NCBI GenBank assembly: GCA_033763895.1
Contig: JANRJQ010000007.1
Coordinates: 62,001-126,000 of the forward strand
Source of the DNA: Chloroherpetonaceae bacterium
GTDB taxonomy: Bacteria > Bacteroidota > Chlorobiia > Chlorobiales > Thermochlorobacteraceae
DNA length: 64,000 nucleotides
Reading direction: 5' to 3'
Positions 46,484 to 54,330 of the stretch are shown here, piece by piece; position 1 is the stretch's first letter, and each line of letters opens with the position of its first letter. The position numbers were made by a program, and so were the translations under genes. Below the pieces are notes generated by a model. That model did no database searches and was not told the origin of the DNA. It saw nothing but the letters and a program-made list of their open reading frames with translations.

Positions 46484-47035
46484 ATGTCTAATTCTAACAT
46501 GTTTGCAGAGCAAGCAGCAAATAACAGCCCAAAGCTTTGGGTTACGGTATCATTTTTTTGGGGTACTGTTTTTTATATTACTTCAATTTATGCCCTAAGT
46601 TTACTTCCGTCCTACTTTTCATTTATGCCGGTTTTTGAACCATCATTCATTGAATCCTTAAAAGCCTATCCAATCTATGCGGTTTTTCTTTTCGCCGTTG
46701 CCTTCGGTGGTTATGGATTTAATCGGCTATATGACCCAACTGGTGAAAAAAGAAAGAAAAGGCAAGATAAGGTTTCAAAGGGTACAACGGAAACCATCTT
46801 TGTTTCATTAGCCGGAAGTATCGCCACAAGTTTCTTTTTTACTTTTCTTGTTGCGCTTGCATTCATCATAAGCAATTCATTTTTCGAAATGAATTTTAAC
46901 TTTACTTTTCAACAGGTTTTTTTTGCTTCATTGGGTAATATAGCCGCGGGTTTAATTGGCTCGCTTCTTGTTGGGGTTGTATTTCTTGTCCTTAAATTGA
47001 TGGGTAAATTTCCATCTTCTCAATTTTCTTCTTAA
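46484..47035 (+). CDS. Four-helix membrane protein upstream of an SPFH protein
   Basis: A 183-residue protein of no recognised family. Four hydrophobic segments are visible at about residues 20-42, 60-80, 105-130 and 150-175, with a Lys/Arg-rich cytoplasmic loop (GEKRKKRQDKVSKG) between the second and third. The start has a good Shine-Dalgarno (GAGGAGACATT). The stop is 30 nt before the SPFH gene, so the two are probably cotranscribed. It may be a membrane partner of the SPFH protein; this is inference from adjacency. Confidence 0.7.
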   Translation: MSNSNMFAEQAANNSPKLWVTVSFFWGTVFYITSIYALSLLPSYFSFMPVFEPSFIESLKAYPIYAVFLFAVAFGGYGFNRLYDPTGEKRKKRQDKVSKGTTETIFVSLAGSIATSFFFTFLVALAFIISNSFFEMNFNFTFQQVFFASLGNIAAGLIGSLLVGVVFLVLKLMGKFPSSQFSS

Positions 47036-47065
47036 AATATTTAATCAAATCGCAGTTCGTATAAA

Positions 47066-47983
47066 ATGGGTTACGCATTATTTTTTGGGATTATCGCATT
47101 AATTATTGGCTTTTTAGGTAGTGGCTTTAATCCGGGGTTTCAACGGTATTCGACCGTTTTCAAGTTTGCAGGTTTTGTGCTTGTGGCACTTTCGATAGTA
47201 CTTTCTTCGTTTATCATTATTTCGCCAACAACAGCGGGTGTTCAAGTTTTTTTGGGGCGAATCAAAGAAACGGTTCTAACTGAAGGACCGAATTTTGTGG
47301 TGCCTTTCACAAAGATTGATGAATTCGATTTAAAGACACGCAAAATTACCTTTTCTTCGAGTGAAAATGATGAAAATGGAAATAACGGTGGTGCCATTGA
47401 AGTACTCTCTAAAGATGGGCTTTCTGTGTTGATAGATTTAACACTCAACTACAAGCTCGACCCGTCTCAAGTTGTAAAAATTCGTAAAGAGCTCGGCGCC
47501 GGTGCCGCTTATGTGGATGTTATTGTTACACCAACGGCTCGCACGCGAATTCGGGAAAATGCTGCCAATTATTTTGCCGTTGAGTTATACTCCGATAAGC
47601 GTGAGATTTTTCAATCGACCATCTTCGAAGGGATTCGCAAAGACTTTGAACGACGCGGCATTATTTTGGAAGAGCTCCTCGTACGAAATATTTCTTTACC
47701 TCGATCTGTGAGAGAAGCAATTGAAGCGAAAATCAATGCGGAGCAAGATGCTCAAAAAATGCAATTTGTTTTACAACGCGAGCAGCAGGAGGCCGAGCGT
47801 AAACGTGTAGAAGCGCAAGGGATTGCCGACTATCAACGCATTATTAGCAGCACCTTAAATGATCGTCAATTGCAATATGAACAAATTAAAGCGATGCAAG
47901 AGCTTGTGAAATCGCCGAATTCTAAAGTGATTTTTATGGGCGGTAAAACCAGCGGCGCATCAGTTCTGATTGGAGATAAGTAG
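47066..47983 (+). CDS. SPFH/prohibitin-family membrane protein
   Basis: A 305-residue band-7 protein. Two N-terminal hydrophobic segments (~1-20 and 30-55) anchor it. The SPFH domain follows (AGVQVFLGRIKETVLTEGPN, IDLTLNYKLDPSQVVKI, RTRIRENAANYFAVELY), then a coiled coil rich in Gln/Glu (KINAEQDAQKMQFVLQREQQ). It resembles prohibitins and HflC, which assemble into large membrane rings that organise microdomains or restrain FtsH proteolysis. No ftsH gene is adjacent. Second gene of a two-gene unit that ends at a strong terminator. Confidence 0.87.
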   Translation: MGYALFFGIIALIIGFLGSGFNPGFQRYSTVFKFAGFVLVALSIVLSSFIIISPTTAGVQVFLGRIKETVLTEGPNFVVPFTKIDEFDLKTRKITFSSSENDENGNNGGAIEVLSKDGLSVLIDLTLNYKLDPSQVVKIRKELGAGAAYVDVIVTPTARTRIRENAANYFAVELYSDKREIFQSTIFEGIRKDFERRGIILEELLVRNISLPRSVREAIEAKINAEQDAQKMQFVLQREQQEAERKRVEAQGIADYQRIISSTLNDRQLQYEQIKAMQELVKSPNSKVIFMGGKTSGASVLIGDK

Positions 47984-48004
47984 GGTATTGTTTCTTCATA
48001 GGAT

Positions 48005-48030
48005 AGCCTCCGATTTCGGGGGCTTTTTTA
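48005..48030. terminator. Terminator after the SPFH gene
   Basis: Eight-pair stem AGCCTCCG/CGGGGGCT with one G-T pair around ATTT, followed by T6 on the plus strand. It lies about 20 nt after the SPFH stop and before the convergent metallopeptidase gene. Confidence 0.88.
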
Positions 48031-48044
48031 TTTTAACTCCCATT

Positions 48045-48884
48045 TTATAACTCAAGTTCTTTTCCTTCAAACCTTAGCCATTTTCTTCTTCGTTGATAAT
48101 CTGGAAGGATTTTTTCTACTTCCGCCCAAAAAGCCTTTGAATGATTGGCTTGCCGGAGATGCGCAAGTTCATGAACAACGATATAATCTAAAAGAGAAAT
48201 CGGTAACATTGCCACGCGCAAGTTGTAGCGAATGGACCGGATATGAGGCGAGCAACTTCCCCACCGTGATTTCTGATCACCAATGGTAACCTTTGAAAAG
48301 TAAAGATTCATTTTTGCCGCAAAATCTTTGGTTCGCTTCGCTAAAATCTTTGCTGCTTTTGTAGCAAGCCATTCCTTAAGGCTTTGTTTGATTCTTCTTA
48401 CCCTTACTTCTTTTGTCAGACCCGACTTGACTGAAACCACCAACCTTTTTCCTTTAATGGCGGTTACCGCTTTATCGTTTGGGATTATTTTTTCATCACG
48501 TTCTACCACGGTTAGGATGTAGTCGATTCCAAGAAATGAAATTGTATTCTCATAGTCAAAGTCAGTGACTTTAGACCTATATGTTCGGGAAGCCACTTTT
48601 TTCCAACTGCTCTGAAGCCATTCAAAGCGAGCCCGAAGCATCGCTTCAATTTCATTGTTAGTCGCTTGAATTGGCGCTTGAACTGAAACGGCATAGGGCT
48701 TTTCGACTCTGAAATTGACGGTGCGCTGCCTTTTTGGAGAAAAATTGACATAGACACCAATAGAAATGCCACCTTGCTTGTAAACAAAGGTGGCATCTTG
48801 GTGAAATTGAATTTCAGAGAAATTTTCTGTGTCAAAAAGCGACAGTTGTGAATGCGGAATGAACAAGTGACTAACGGTATTCAT
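48045..48884 (-). CDS. YgjP/SprT-like zinc metallopeptidase (DUF45)
   Basis: About 279 residues from the ATG at 48884; a TTG six codons upstream is an alternative. The C-terminal YgjP domain has the zinc motif VVHELAHLRQANHSKAFW, i.e. HExxH with a downstream His, preceded by SRWGSCS and IRYNLRVAMLP, both characteristic of the family. The final ILPDYQRRRKWL is also typical. The N-terminal part is a beta-rich region. Substrates are unknown in the family. Convergent with the SPFH gene. Confidence 0.9.
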   Translation of the reverse strand: MNTVSHLFIPHSQLSLFDTENFSEIQFHQDATFVYKQGGISIGVYVNFSPKRQRTVNFRVEKPYAVSVQAPIQATNNEIEAMLRARFEWLQSSWKKVASRTYRSKVTDFDYENTISFLGIDYILTVVERDEKIIPNDKAVTAIKGKRLVVSVKSGLTKEVRVRRIKQSLKEWLATKAAKILAKRTKDFAAKMNLYFSKVTIGDQKSRWGSCSPHIRSIRYNLRVAMLPISLLDYIVVHELAHLRQANHSKAFWAEVEKILPDYQRRRKWLRFEGKELEL

Positions 48885-48933
48885 AAAAGTTGGTTCTCTC
48901 AAAAATTAATGAAGAACCTTAAATGAAACAAGC

Positions 48934-49353
48934 CTATCCTCGTTTTACTTCAGATTCATAACTGACTTCGCAGCCTGCTTTTTTAAGTGTACCCGAAACG
49001 CTGCAATACTTGGTCATTGAAAGTTCAACGGCGCGTTCTAAATCGGCAAGTTCGGCGTCAGGGCTGGTGAGGATATACCGAAGTTTGATCTTCGTAAATA
49101 CTTTCGGATGTTCCTCCGATCGCTCGGCTTCGGATTCGATTTTTAAATCAGTGATGTGCTTTCGCTTTTTTTCAATAATTGAAATCACATCCACCATCGA
49201 ACAAGCCGCGGCAGCTTGAAGAAAGATTTCCATTGGCGTGGCGATATTGCCGCTTCCGCCGTGGTCGGGTGCAGGTTCAAAGAGGGTTTCGTTTCCACTT
49301 TCATTGACACCGCGCATTGGATATTTGCCGTTAAAAGATACAGTGGCTTTCAT
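48934..49353 (-). CDS. OsmC-family peroxiredoxin/redox protein
   Basis: 139 residues. OsmC/Ohr proteins reduce organic hydroperoxides or act on thiol and persulfide substrates through two cysteines, here C51 (AAACSMVDV) and C117 (KYCSVSGTL). The first lies in the helix typical of the OsmC branch. It is the last gene of the minus-strand sulfur/thiol cluster, 29 nt downstream of ftrB, which supports a peroxide- or persulfide-related job. The electron donor is not shown; neighbouring thioredoxins are obvious candidates. Confidence 0.88.
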   Translation of the reverse strand: MKATVSFNGKYPMRGVNESGNETLFEPAPDHGGSGNIATPMEIFLQAAAACSMVDVISIIEKKRKHITDLKIESEAERSEEHPKVFTKIKLRYILTSPDAELADLERAVELSMTKYCSVSGTLKKAGCEVSYESEVKRG

Positions 49354-49382
49354 TGTGATTGTGATTTGATTAATTAAATAGT

Positions 49383-49784
49383 TTAGTGAACGGGATGTTT
49401 GACTTTGGTTGCTTCACGTCCTTTTTCGGGTATTGGGTCTTTAATAAATCCATACACCTGTCGCCCTTCATGATCTTCGGGCAAATACTCCGTAATCGGA
49501 AGCCCATCTTGATTGACAAATAAAAGACAGTGGCAATATTTATAGAGTTTCATTTCATTGCAGGCGCAAATCCACTCACGCTTTTCGGCTTCTGCCTTTT
49601 TATCGGGGTAGAAATTACACGGGCATAGCGGCTTGCCGAGTTCATCGACATGCTGGGCTAATCCGTTCACGACAACTTCTGTGATGGATTTATCTGGGTG
49701 TGGAAAAGTGCCTGACTTTGCCCAATAATGTTCGACATATTTCCACATTTTTTTGAGCGATGTCTCGCTGGGTTGAACTGCCAT
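49383..49784 (-). CDS. ftrB: Ferredoxin:thioredoxin reductase catalytic subunit
   Basis: 133 residues with the exact cysteine signature of the FTR catalytic chain: C54-P-C56, 16 residues, C73-A-C75, 8 residues, C84-H-C86. Four cysteines bind a [4Fe-4S] cluster, and the second cysteines of the CPC and CHC motifs (C56, C86) form the redox-active disulfide. The enzyme passes electrons from reduced ferredoxin to thioredoxin. No variable subunit (ftrA) is visible in the cluster. A C-terminal tail of about 25 charged residues exceeds the core. The gene sits between a TlpA-like thioredoxin and OsmC, with thioredoxin three genes upstream, so its partner is probably local. Confidence 0.9.
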   Translation of the reverse strand: MAVQPSETSLKKMWKYVEHYWAKSGTFPHPDKSITEVVVNGLAQHVDELGKPLCPCNFYPDKKAEAEKREWICACNEMKLYKYCHCLLFVNQDGLPITEYLPEDHEGRQVYGFIKDPIPEKGREATKVKHPVH

Positions 49785-49809
49785 AAAAATTTTAGGAATT
49801 CGATTAGTG

Positions 49810-50346
49810 TCAATTCGAAATTGATTGTTGAATCATTGTTTCCAACTCATCTTTGGTTGCAGTTCCGATGCGAACCTCAATAATTTTACCGGTTTTATTG
49901 ATGACAAAAGATGTGGGTATTCCCCGCATGCCGCCTTTAAGCAATCGGCTGTAGTTCTGCCCGATTCCATTATCCATCGCAATGGGATAGTTTATCCCAT
50001 CTTGCTGAATGTAATAATTAACTTTTTCTTCGGTGTCATTGACTGCAAGCCCAATAAAGGTAAAATCGTTCTGATACTTTTTCTGCAGTTCAATCATTGC
50101 CGGAATTTCAGCTTTGCAAGGCCCGCACCACGTTGCCCAAAAGTTGACGATAACCCCTTTACCTTTGAGGGCATCAAGATCGATTGATTCCCCATTCACA
50201 CCGACAAGGTGAAACCGCGGTGCTTCACCAAACGACCCTGATTCTGGGGATGGGGAAGACATTGAGCCAAGAATGAGTTTTGAAACTAAAAGGCCAAGAA
50301 TAACCGCAATGCCAAGCGGTAAAATCCACGATGTAATTTTTTTCAT
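49810..50346 (-). CDS. TlpA-like membrane-anchored thioredoxin
   Basis: 178 residues from the ATG at 50346. An N-terminal membrane anchor (ILPLGIAVILGLLVSKLIL) is followed by a periplasm-facing AhpC/TSA-type thioredoxin fold with active site W-C74-G-P-C77, the FWATWCGPCKAEIPAMIEL motif and the cis-Pro loop GIPTSFVINKTG. Such proteins keep periplasmic thiols reduced or carry reducing power to cytochrome or copper-site maturation. The ATG overlaps the stop of the preceding DUF6132 gene in an ATGA arrangement, indicating translational coupling. The ORF is open far upstream, but that part is not credible. Confidence 0.9.
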   Translation of the reverse strand: MKKITSWILPLGIAVILGLLVSKLILGSMSSPSPESGSFGEAPRFHLVGVNGESIDLDALKGKGVIVNFWATWCGPCKAEIPAMIELQKKYQNDFTFIGLAVNDTEEKVNYYIQQDGINYPIAMDNGIGQNYSRLLKGGMRGIPTSFVINKTGKIIEVRIGTATKDELETMIQQSISN

Positions 50347-50540
50347 GATTGTATCGTTTTTGATTCCCATCCAAATAAAGCACCCATCGTAGCGCCATAT
50401 CCGGTGCTTATAAACGGGTCGCTCGTAATTGGGCATGTACCGCTTACGCAACCGATAAAGTAATAGCACGCAAAGCACGCACTTGCTCCAAGCAAACTGA
50501 AACCAATCAACTTCCAATATTTCATTGCAAAAGTGAACAT
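50343..50540 (-). CDS. Small DUF6132-like membrane protein
   Basis: 65 residues. A single hydrophobic helix (IGFSLLGASACFACYYFIG) is followed by GCVSGTCPITSDPFISTGYG, a Cys/Pro motif typical of a small Bacteroidota family usually labelled DUF6132, and a second short hydrophobic region. It is encoded between thioredoxin (stop and start overlap as TAATG) and the TlpA-like gene (ATGA overlap), so the three are translationally coupled. Two cysteines in the GC..GTC motif may be redox- or metal-active. Its function is not known. Confidence 0.75.
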   Translation of the reverse strand: MFTFAMKYWKLIGFSLLGASACFACYYFIGCVSGTCPITSDPFISTGYGATMGALFGWESKTIQS

Positions 50541-50911
50541 TATCCTAAAATGATTTTTCTCTCCAATAATTCCTTTTCGATGATTTCCTTCAACGCATTT
50601 TTTGGCAAAGCGCCGGCTGCCATTTTCGGTTGACCGTTCATCGGCACAAATAGAAGTGAAGGAATCGAGCGGATGCCGAACATTGCGGCAAGATCTTGCT
50701 CCGATTCCGTATCAACTTTATAGACATTGATTTGATCTTTGTACTCTTCCGAAAGCTCTTCGAGCACCGGCGCAATCATGCGGCAAGGGCCACACCACGC
50801 TGCCCAAAAATCAATGAGGCAAGGTTTATCGCCTTCAAATTTCCATTCTTGATTGGCTTCAAAGTTGAAGACTTTTGATTTGAAGGAGTCTAATGTCAAT
50901 GCTGTTGTCAT
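50540..50911 (-). CDS. trxA: Thioredoxin
   Basis: 123-residue cytosolic thioredoxin with active site W-C40-G-P-C43 inside DFWAAWCGPCRMIAPVLEEL and the cis-Pro loop GIRSIPSLLFV. The start at 50911 is chosen over an upstream in-frame ATG because it gives the normal length. It reduces disulfides and persulfides and can itself be reduced by NADPH-thioredoxin reductase or by ferredoxin:thioredoxin reductase. The FTR catalytic gene lies three genes downstream in the same transcription unit, suggesting the latter. Confidence 0.93.
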   Translation of the reverse strand: MTTALTLDSFKSKVFNFEANQEWKFEGDKPCLIDFWAAWCGPCRMIAPVLEELSEEYKDQINVYKVDTESEQDLAAMFGIRSIPSLLFVPMNGQPKMAAGALPKNALKEIIEKELLERKIILG

Positions 50912-51040
50912 AAATCTAAATTTTAAATTAAAACACAAAGGTAATGAACTTAAACCACTCGGAAATTTTGATTAGCACAATGAAAACTAAAAGCGTTGAA
51001 ATGATAGAATTTCATCCGATGGTTTTTGAAAAGCCAAAGT

Positions 51041-51298
51041 TTATTCGACTTTGCCTAAGGCACAACTGACATAAGACTTAGCTTTGTGCAACAAGTCGTT
51101 ATGGCCTTTTTCGGGGTAACCGAGTTTACGTAAGAGATAAATAACTTCGTCTCTCTTGAACTCACCCTCAACTTTAACTTCATCGCGCTCCTGATCAATT
51201 TCTACTCCTGAAACGCCACTCAATCTGAGTAAGGAACGGCGGATAGTATTCATACACCCGCCGCATTTGATATTTTCAACTGCAATTACTTCGCTCAT
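51041..51298 (-). CDS. Heavy-metal-associated (HMA) domain protein
   Basis: 85 residues with a ferredoxin-like HMA fold. The metal site is K-C12-G-G-C15-MNTI, and the sequence then follows the typical GVSGVEIDQERDEVKVEG beta hairpin. A C-terminal extension carries one more cysteine (SYVSCALG). It resembles copper chaperones, though the CGGC motif in this sulfur-related setting could instead carry sulfane sulfur. Its start lies 2 nt downstream of the DUF2892 stop, so the two are tightly coupled. Confidence 0.85.
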   Translation of the reverse strand: MSEVIAVENIKCGGCMNTIRRSLLRLSGVSGVEIDQERDEVKVEGEFKRDEVIYLLRKLGYPEKGHNDLLHKAKSYVSCALGKVE

Positions 51299-51300
51299 TG

Positions 51301-51507
51301 TTACTTCTCTTCTTTATTCGTTGAAATATTGAATGGAATGTAAAGAGGGCAACTCCCCATCAAGCTTGTTGCAATGAAAACTCCTGCAAATACAAGCAAA
51401 ATGATAGCTGCAGTACCAGTTATTGTCCCTGCGAAATACAAGGCAATTACAACGAGGGCAAGCGCAACACGTGCCACTTTATCAATTAAACCCATATTCT
51501 TTGGCAT
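51301..51507 (-). CDS. DUF2892 (YgaP-type) small membrane protein
   Basis: 68 residues from the ATG at 51507, starting MPKNMGLIDKVARVALALVV. It has two hydrophobic helices and SLMGSCPLYIPF, the typical ending of the DUF2892 domain found fused to rhodanese in YgaP. Here it is a separate gene directly after a rhodanese gene, so the pair may act as a split YgaP. The conserved Cys in GSCPLY is probably functional. An upstream ATG at 51552 would overlap the rhodanese gene. Confidence 0.85.
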   Translation of the reverse strand: MPKNMGLIDKVARVALALVVIALYFAGTITGTAAIILLVFAGVFIATSLMGSCPLYIPFNISTNKEEK

Positions 51508-51518
51508 ACTTTTGATAT

Positions 51519-51836
51519 TTAATTTTGAACAAATTGATTGACATTTTGCCAAGTGCCGCCGTTGATTACATTATTAAAACCGTTTTGCTCTAAAAACGAC
51601 TTGGCTTGACCGCTACGATTTCCACTTCTACAAAAAACCACGATTTGATTTTTTTCCTTGAACTTCTTCAAATTGCTCGGCAATGTATCCAACGGAATAT
51701 TGACTGAGCCTTTGACATGACCTTCTGAAAACTCAGCAGGTGTACGCACATCAACCAAAAATGCGCCGCTTTTTACCGCTGTTTCAAGTGCTGTATTGTT
51801 TGATTCACCAACTAAGTTTTTGAAAAAATCGAACAT
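51519..51836 (-). CDS. Single-domain rhodanese sulfurtransferase
   Basis: 105 residues. The rhodanese fold shows VDVRTPAEFSEGHVKGSVNI and the active-site loop C69-RSGNRS, with the catalytic Cys that carries a persulfide. GGTWQNVNQF ends the domain. It moves sulfane sulfur between donors and acceptors. It sits directly downstream of the persulfide dioxygenase-rhodanese gene (24 nt) and upstream of DUF2892, a combination known from sulfide/persulfide detoxification gene sets. Confidence 0.93.
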   Translation of the reverse strand: MFDFFKNLVGESNNTALETAVKSGAFLVDVRTPAEFSEGHVKGSVNIPLDTLPSNLKKFKEKNQIVVFCRSGNRSGQAKSFLEQNGFNNVINGGTWQNVNQFVQN

Positions 51837-51860
51837 TGTTCTCTCCTTCGATTGATTGAT

Positions 51861-53279
51861 TTATGAAAGTTTAACTTTGCTTTGACACACATAATCGGTT
51901 CGTTTCACGGCGGTTTTTGCAATTGCATTAAATCCACCTTCAACCTCCGAAAAATTACGATAGCCACGAGAAAGCAAGATTGAAGCTGCAATCATGCTTC
52001 GATACCCGCCGGCACAATGAATGTAGAAATGTTCATTGGGCTGAATATCTTTAACCCAATTATTAATGTATGCTAAAGGTCTGCTGTAAGCCTCACTAAC
52101 ATGCTCTGCAGCATATTCGCTTTCTCTTCGAATGTCCAAAACTTTTGACTCACCTTCTTTGAATTCACGTGAAAATTGCTCAGCACTGATTCGGTGAACT
52201 TCATCGAATTCTTTCTCTGCTTCTTTCCACGCAACAATACCGCCCTTTAAGTGACCAATGATGTTATCAAATCCGACACGCGCAAGTCTTGTTGCAACTT
52301 CGCTTTCTCTCCCGGGCTCCGTAATGAGCAAAAGCGGCAATTTCACATCCACCAGCATTGTACCTACCCACGGAGCGAAATCGCCATCAATCCCAATATT
52401 GATGGAGCGAGGAACAAACCCTTTTGAAAATTCACTCGAGTGCCGTGTATCTAATATCAACGCTTGAAGCGACTCAGCCGCAACTTCAAATTCATTGGGT
52501 GTTAAAGCCTTTTCTGCATACGAAATCACACTTTCTATCGAAGCATATCCTTCTTTATTCATCTTTACATTAAACCCGAAGTATTGTGGTGGCGGAAGCA
52601 ACCCTGCCGTGACTTCTTCAATAAATTCCTTTTCAGTCATGCTGCTTCGCAAAGCATAATTTGTATTCTTTTGAATTCTAATCGTTGAAACCGTTTCGTT
52701 GCTCATATTTTTTCCGCATGCACTTCCCGCACCGTGACCGGGATAAACCGTAACATCATCATTCAAAGTCATTAGTTTGGTTCGAAGCGAATGAAAAAGA
52801 TGCGCGGCAAGTTGCTCTTGGGTAAGCCCTGTGGCTTTTTGAGCAAGATCGGGCCTACCAACATCACCAATAAAAAGTGTATCTCCAGTAAACACTGCTT
52901 TCTCTTGACCTTGCTCATCCAAAAGCAAATAGCAAGAGCTTTCCATCGTATGACCCGGTGTGTGTAATACTTTTAATCGAATGTTACCTAATTCGAAAAG
53001 TTCACCGTCGGTTGCGCTAACGCAATTGTAACCGCAAGAAGCGTTAGGACCGTAGATGATTTTTGCACCGGTTTTATTTGCAAGATCAACATGACCAGAG
53101 ACGAAATCCGCATGAAAATGCGTCTCAAAAATATATTTCAATGTCACGCCATCTTTTTGCAATCGTTCAAGGTAAGGAGCCGGGTCGCGAAGCGGATCAA
53201 TAATAGCTGCTTCATTGCCACTCACAATATAGTAGGCCCCTTGTGCCAAGCATCCGGTGTAAATCTGCTCTATTTTCAT
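51861..53279 (-). CDS. Persulfide dioxygenase-rhodanese fusion (ETHE1/CstB-like)
   Basis: 472 residues from the ATG at 53279. The N-terminal metallo-beta-lactamase domain has THFHADFVSGH (H54, H56, D58), TPGH (H110) and GDT (D133), the iron-binding pattern of ETHE1-type persulfide dioxygenases that oxidise glutathione or CoA persulfide to sulfite. Two rhodanese domains follow. The first has lost its cysteine (LITEPGRE), while the second keeps C422 in IHCAGGYRS. This layout matches bacterial blh/CstB-like proteins. It heads the downstream run of the cluster, 90 nt after the TSUP gene, and a degenerate TGTAAC-N4-GTAACT site lies in that gap. Confidence 0.92.
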   Translation of the reverse strand: MKIEQIYTGCLAQGAYYIVSGNEAAIIDPLRDPAPYLERLQKDGVTLKYIFETHFHADFVSGHVDLANKTGAKIIYGPNASCGYNCVSATDGELFELGNIRLKVLHTPGHTMESSCYLLLDEQGQEKAVFTGDTLFIGDVGRPDLAQKATGLTQEQLAAHLFHSLRTKLMTLNDDVTVYPGHGAGSACGKNMSNETVSTIRIQKNTNYALRSSMTEKEFIEEVTAGLLPPPQYFGFNVKMNKEGYASIESVISYAEKALTPNEFEVAAESLQALILDTRHSSEFSKGFVPRSINIGIDGDFAPWVGTMLVDVKLPLLLITEPGRESEVATRLARVGFDNIIGHLKGGIVAWKEAEKEFDEVHRISAEQFSREFKEGESKVLDIRRESEYAAEHVSEAYSRPLAYINNWVKDIQPNEHFYIHCAGGYRSMIAASILLSRGYRNFSEVEGGFNAIAKTAVKRTDYVCQSKVKLS

Positions 53280-53369
53280 AGTTTTGAAATTTATGTTTCC
53301 TATTTCTTGACACAATATTACGGCTTCCAAAAAGGCTTTTCAGTTACTTTTGTTACACAAGCCATTTTT

Positions 53370-54176
53370 TTATAAAAATTCTTTTCCAAGAATAAATGCC
53401 CCCATTAGCAGAATAAACCAACCAAAAAGGGGTTTCAATTTTTCCGATTGAATTCGCTTTGAAATGAGGTTTCCGATCAATACACCCAAAGCTGAAAAAG
53501 CCAGAATACTGAAAATCAATCCAATAGAGATTCCATCATTTTGACTGTCTTGTACGATTGAGGTTGAAAATCCGATCAAAGAATTCAGTGCAATCACAAC
53601 AAGTGAAGTTCCAATCGCTTCTTTCATTGTCATTTTGCCAAACGCATATAAAGCTGGGACAATTAAAAATCCCCCACCAACCCCAATAAAGCCGGTAATA
53701 AACCCAACACCAACGCCGTATAAGGCAAGCAATGGAAATTCAGGAGATGAATTTTGATGCGTTGATGTTGCTGATTTGCGAATCATCTTTATGGCAGATA
53801 GCATCATCAGGATTGCGAAAATCAATAGAAGATACTGCCGCTGCGAAAGTGCAAAGGAATTTGTAATCGTAATAGATTCGGGGAGATTTGGAACAATAAA
53901 CCAACGAGTTAAAGATACTGTCAGTATTGAAGGCAATCCGAAATACAGCGCCTTTTTTGGGTCAATGAGTTTTTCCTTGAAATAGTGAATACTCCCAAAA
54001 GCGCTTGCAAGACCAACGATCAAAAGTGAAAAGGTAATCGCTGGGGCTACTTTGATATGAAAAAGATAAACCAAAACGGGAACAGCAAGCACACTTCCAC
54101 CGCCACCGAGCAGTCCTAAGAAAAACCCGATGAACACGGCTGCAATAAACCCAAAGACTTCAATTCCAAACTCCAT
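53370..54176 (-). CDS. TSUP-family (TauE/SafE) anion permease
   Basis: About 268 residues with eight hydrophobic segments. FLGLLGGGGSVLAVPVLVYL near the N-terminus and GVGFITGFIGVGGGFLIVPAL in the middle are the two half-repeats of the TauE/SafE family. Members export sulfite, sulfoacetate or thiosulfate or import sulfur compounds. Placed directly upstream of a persulfide dioxygenase, it most likely exports the sulfite formed. The start at 54176 (ATG) is preferred over a GTG at 54188. A perfect Crp/Fnr-type palindrome lies 73-88 nt upstream of the ATG. Confidence 0.9.
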   Translation of the reverse strand: MEFGIEVFGFIAAVFIGFFLGLLGGGGSVLAVPVLVYLFHIKVAPAITFSLLIVGLASAFGSIHYFKEKLIDPKKALYFGLPSILTVSLTRWFIVPNLPESITITNSFALSQRQYLLLIFAILMMLSAIKMIRKSATSTHQNSSPEFPLLALYGVGVGFITGFIGVGGGFLIVPALYAFGKMTMKEAIGTSLVVIALNSLIGFSTSIVQDSQNDGISIGLIFSILAFSALGVLIGNLISKRIQSEKLKPLFGWFILLMGAFILGKEFL

Positions 54177-54248
54177 AACGTACTTCACTCAAAATTATTC
54201 TTTTATTGCATTAACTCAATGAAAATACCTTAAATGAAACTTGAGTTT

Positions 54249-54264
54249 TGTAACCAATGTTACA
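54249..54264. promoter_or_regulatory. Crp/Fnr-type operator palindrome upstream of the sulfur cluster
   Basis: TGTAACCAATGTTACA is a perfect inverted repeat with six-base arms and a four-base spacer, the geometry of Crp/Fnr-family sites. It lies between the divergent TSUP and Uma2 genes, 73-88 nt before the TSUP ATG. A Crp/Fnr-family gene lies about 1.7 kb away. Confidence 0.6.
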
Positions 54265-54330
54265 TTCGAAGAAGTACTGTAAGCTGAAAAAACTTTGAGG
54301 AAGAATTTATCTGTTTTTATATTCTGAGTA

